From positions 2,852,001 to 2,916,000 of the forward strand of contig NZ_CP154859.1 in assembly GCF_039614725.1 (NCBI RefSeq): a DNA stretch of 64,000 nt. Reading direction: 5' to 3'. The position numbers and the translations under genes are program-made. Shown one piece after another: positions 61,783-64,000 of this stretch. Every line of letters starts with the position of its first letter. The stretch's first letter is position 1. The stretch is from Thauera sp. JM12B12 (lineage in GTDB: Bacteria > Pseudomonadota > Gammaproteobacteria > Burkholderiales > Rhodocyclaceae). The notes below the pieces were generated by a model. The model saw only the letters and a list, made by a program, of their open reading frames with translations. It made no database searches and was not told the DNA's origin.

Positions 61783-62772
61783 TCAGTCGTCGATCACCGC
61801 GGTGTGCGGCACGCGCCCGACCGGCACCGAGCGCAGCACCTTGTTGGTCCTGGTATCGACGATCGAGATGTCGTCCGACAGGCCATTGACCACCACCAGC
61901 ATCGACTCGTCGCGATTGAGCGTCACGCCCCAGGCGCGGCTGCCGACCAGCACATAGTCCTTGACCTTGCGGCTGGCTACATCGACCACCGCGAAGTGGT
62001 TGGCGCGGCCCAGCGTCACGTAGGCGGTCTTGCCGTCGCGCGTCATGGTGATGCCGACCGGGGTCACGTCGTCGCTGCGGAAACCCTTGGGTTCGAAGCT
62101 GATGGTGTCCTTGATGGTGTTGTTCTTGGCGTCGAGCACGGTCACCGAGGCGCCCAGCTCGTTGGTGACCCACACCTCGCTGCCGTCGGGCGTGTCGGCG
62201 AAGCGGCGCGGTCGGTTGCCGACCACGACGTTGGCGAGGATCGCGTTGGTGGCGGTGTCGATCACATGGACCATGTTGGCCACTTCCGAGGTCACGTAGA
62301 GCCGGCTGCCATCCTTGCTCACCAGCACGCCTTCGGGCTCCTCGCCGACCTCGATCTGGGCGACGACCTTGTTCCCGGCGACATCGACCACCGACACCGC
62401 GGCGTCCTCCTCGTTGGAGACGAAAATCTTGCTGCCGTCATGGCTGAAATCGAACATCTCCGGGTCTTCGCCGACGTCGATGCTGCGCACGACCTCGAGC
62501 CTGGCGATGTCGATCACGTCCACCCGCTCGCTGTTGCTGGCGATGACGAAGATCTGCGCGCGGTCGGCGGAGAGCTTCATGTCGCGCGGACGCTCGCCGG
62601 TGGGGATGGCCTTGACGACCTGGAAGCTCTTGCCGTCGAGCACGGTGACGGCGTTGTCGTTCTCGCTGCTGACGAAGATGTAGCCGGTGTCCTTGGCCAG
62701 CGCGGCGCCCGCCGGCAGGGCGAGCATCAGGGTGGTGGCCACGGCGCAGCCCAGGGTCTTCAGTGGGGTCAT
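61783..62772 (-). CDS. PQQ-dependent catabolism-associated beta-propeller protein
   Basis: 329-residue exported YVTN-type propeller. After a signal peptide (to ALA, near residue 26) come repeated blades such as AVTVLDGKSFQVVKAIPTG, RVDVIDIARLEVVRSIDVG, AVSVVDVAGNKVVAQIEVG and MVHVIDTATNAILANVVVG. Family members sit beside quinoprotein ABC systems (LutD/PedA2 type), where they are needed for lanthanide-dependent growth. Many Asp residues in the blades could bind metal ions. Confidence 0.92.
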   Translation of the reverse strand: MTPLKTLGCAVATTLMLALPAGAALAKDTGYIFVSSENDNAVTVLDGKSFQVVKAIPTGERPRDMKLSADRAQIFVIASNSERVDVIDIARLEVVRSIDVGEDPEMFDFSHDGSKIFVSNEEDAAVSVVDVAGNKVVAQIEVGEEPEGVLVSKDGSRLYVTSEVANMVHVIDTATNAILANVVVGNRPRRFADTPDGSEVWVTNELGASVTVLDAKNNTIKDTISFEPKGFRSDDVTPVGITMTRDGKTAYVTLGRANHFAVVDVASRKVKDYVLVGSRAWGVTLNRDESMLVVVNGLSDDISIVDTRTNKVLRSVPVGRVPHTAVIDD

Positions 62773-62890
62773 CGTTGTCGTCTCCTTGTTGGTCTTGGTG
62801 ATGCAGCTGCTCTCACTGCCTCGAGCGCGGGCATGCTCCCGCAAGAAAAATCCATGCCAGACCGATACGTTCCGGCGTGTTCAGATGGCA

Positions 62891-63693
<803 letters not shown>

Positions 63694-63697
<4 letters not shown>

Positions 63698-64000
63698 TGC
63701 GCCACGCCCCTCGTTGCCCGTCCGCCTGTCGCGGACGCCCTCGCCCCGGAACCCGTCGTCAGCGCGTCACCGGCCGGCACATTGCGTCCGCCGGGACCAC
63801 CCGCTCCGCTCCCCGCGCTCGCCAACCCGCCCAGCAGCTCGGGATGACGCGCCAGCAGCGTCTGATACAGCCGATCGACCGCCGGCGCGGCCGCATCGCG
63901 CGGACGCGGCAGCTCCACCGGCAGATCCAGTACCACCCGCCCCGGCGCCGCCGACAGGAAGCACACCCGATCGGCGAGCGCGAGCGCCTCGCGCAGATCG
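63694..64000 (-). CDS. C-terminal part of an ABC ATPase (TauB/SsuB-like), truncated by window edge
   Basis: The frame is open to the end of the window on the minus strand; about 101 residues are visible. DLREALALADRVCFLSAAPG is the H-loop-distal region of nitrate/taurine-type ABC ATPases (ADRV...APGRVV). The remainder is an Ala/Gly/Thr-rich tail longer than usual for the family. It overlaps the start of the following ATPase by four bases, so it is the preceding gene of the same operon. Confidence 0.75.

Overview
The window is GC-rich (about 70 % by eye), densely packed DNA from a Gram-negative bacterium. The gene content points to a methylotrophic or alcohol-oxidising betaproteobacterium, probably Rhodocyclales of the Thauera/Azoarcus type. 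That assignment is an inference from gene content, sigma-54 promoters and REP-like repeats; no rRNA or other phylogenetic marker is present. I see no tRNA, rRNA, CRISPR array, insertion sequence or prophage.

Most of the window is a C1-oxidation island. Methanol (or another alcohol) is oxidised in the periplasm by XoxF, a PQQ dehydrogenase with the lanthanide-type Asp-x-Asp signature (50.7-52.6 kb). Its cytochrome XoxG and binding protein XoxJ follow. Formaldehyde is then captured by Fae (43.5-44.0 kb) on tetrahydromethanopterin (H4MPT), oxidised by MtdB and Mch (45.2-47.1 kb), and passed through the formyltransferase/hydrolase complex FhcABCD (17.5-22.3 kb) to formate. Formate is oxidised to CO2 by a soluble NAD-linked molybdenum formate dehydrogenase, FdsGB-FdsA (4.8-9.4 kb). 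The cofactor genes lie between these: a methylofuran set (MfnB-, MfnD-, MfnE- and MfnF-like) and an H4MPT set (beta-RFAP synthase, DHPS-like protein, DmrB-type flavoprotein, dihydroneopterin aldolase-like, RimK-like ligase, CitG-like protein, a further ATP-grasp protein, DUF447, and PabBC for pABA).

Layout. 0-2 kb: end of a quinoprotein-relay metallohydrolase, a Sel1 protein and a DUF302 protein. 2-9.4 kb: an AcoR-type sigma-54 activator divergent from the fds operon. 9.4-14 kb: unrelated genes (MaoC, MFS, LysR, an acidic outer-membrane protein, CspA). 14-22.3 kb: a seven-gene minus-strand operon fhcBADC-fae2-pabBC-HAD. 22.6-34 kb: a copper/silver block (His-rich DMT transporter, CusCBA, CusF, cupredoxin, Met-rich protein, two-component system). 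34-43.4 kb: methylofuran and H4MPT genes. 43.5-50.4 kb: fae and a six-gene minus-strand operon ending in mtdB-mch-RimK ligase. 50.7-57.2 kb: xoxFGJ plus quinoprotein-relay genes. 57.3-64 kb: further quinoprotein-associated genes and an ABC system with a beta-propeller protein, resembling the Lut/Ped lanthanide-uptake systems.

The most informative regulatory observation is a nearly identical roughly 31-base element upstream of two sigma-54 promoters 46 kb apart. One drives the fds operon and the other xoxF. The linked AcoR-like activator, encoded beside the first copy, probably controls both the first and last steps of the pathway. Other points for follow-up are a terminator-like hairpin in the xoxF leader, a metallo-beta-lactamase-fold paralogue that has lost its zinc ligands, a Fae paralogue lacking the catalytic histidine, and a REP element inserted in frame inside mfnB with a 38-bp flanking duplication.
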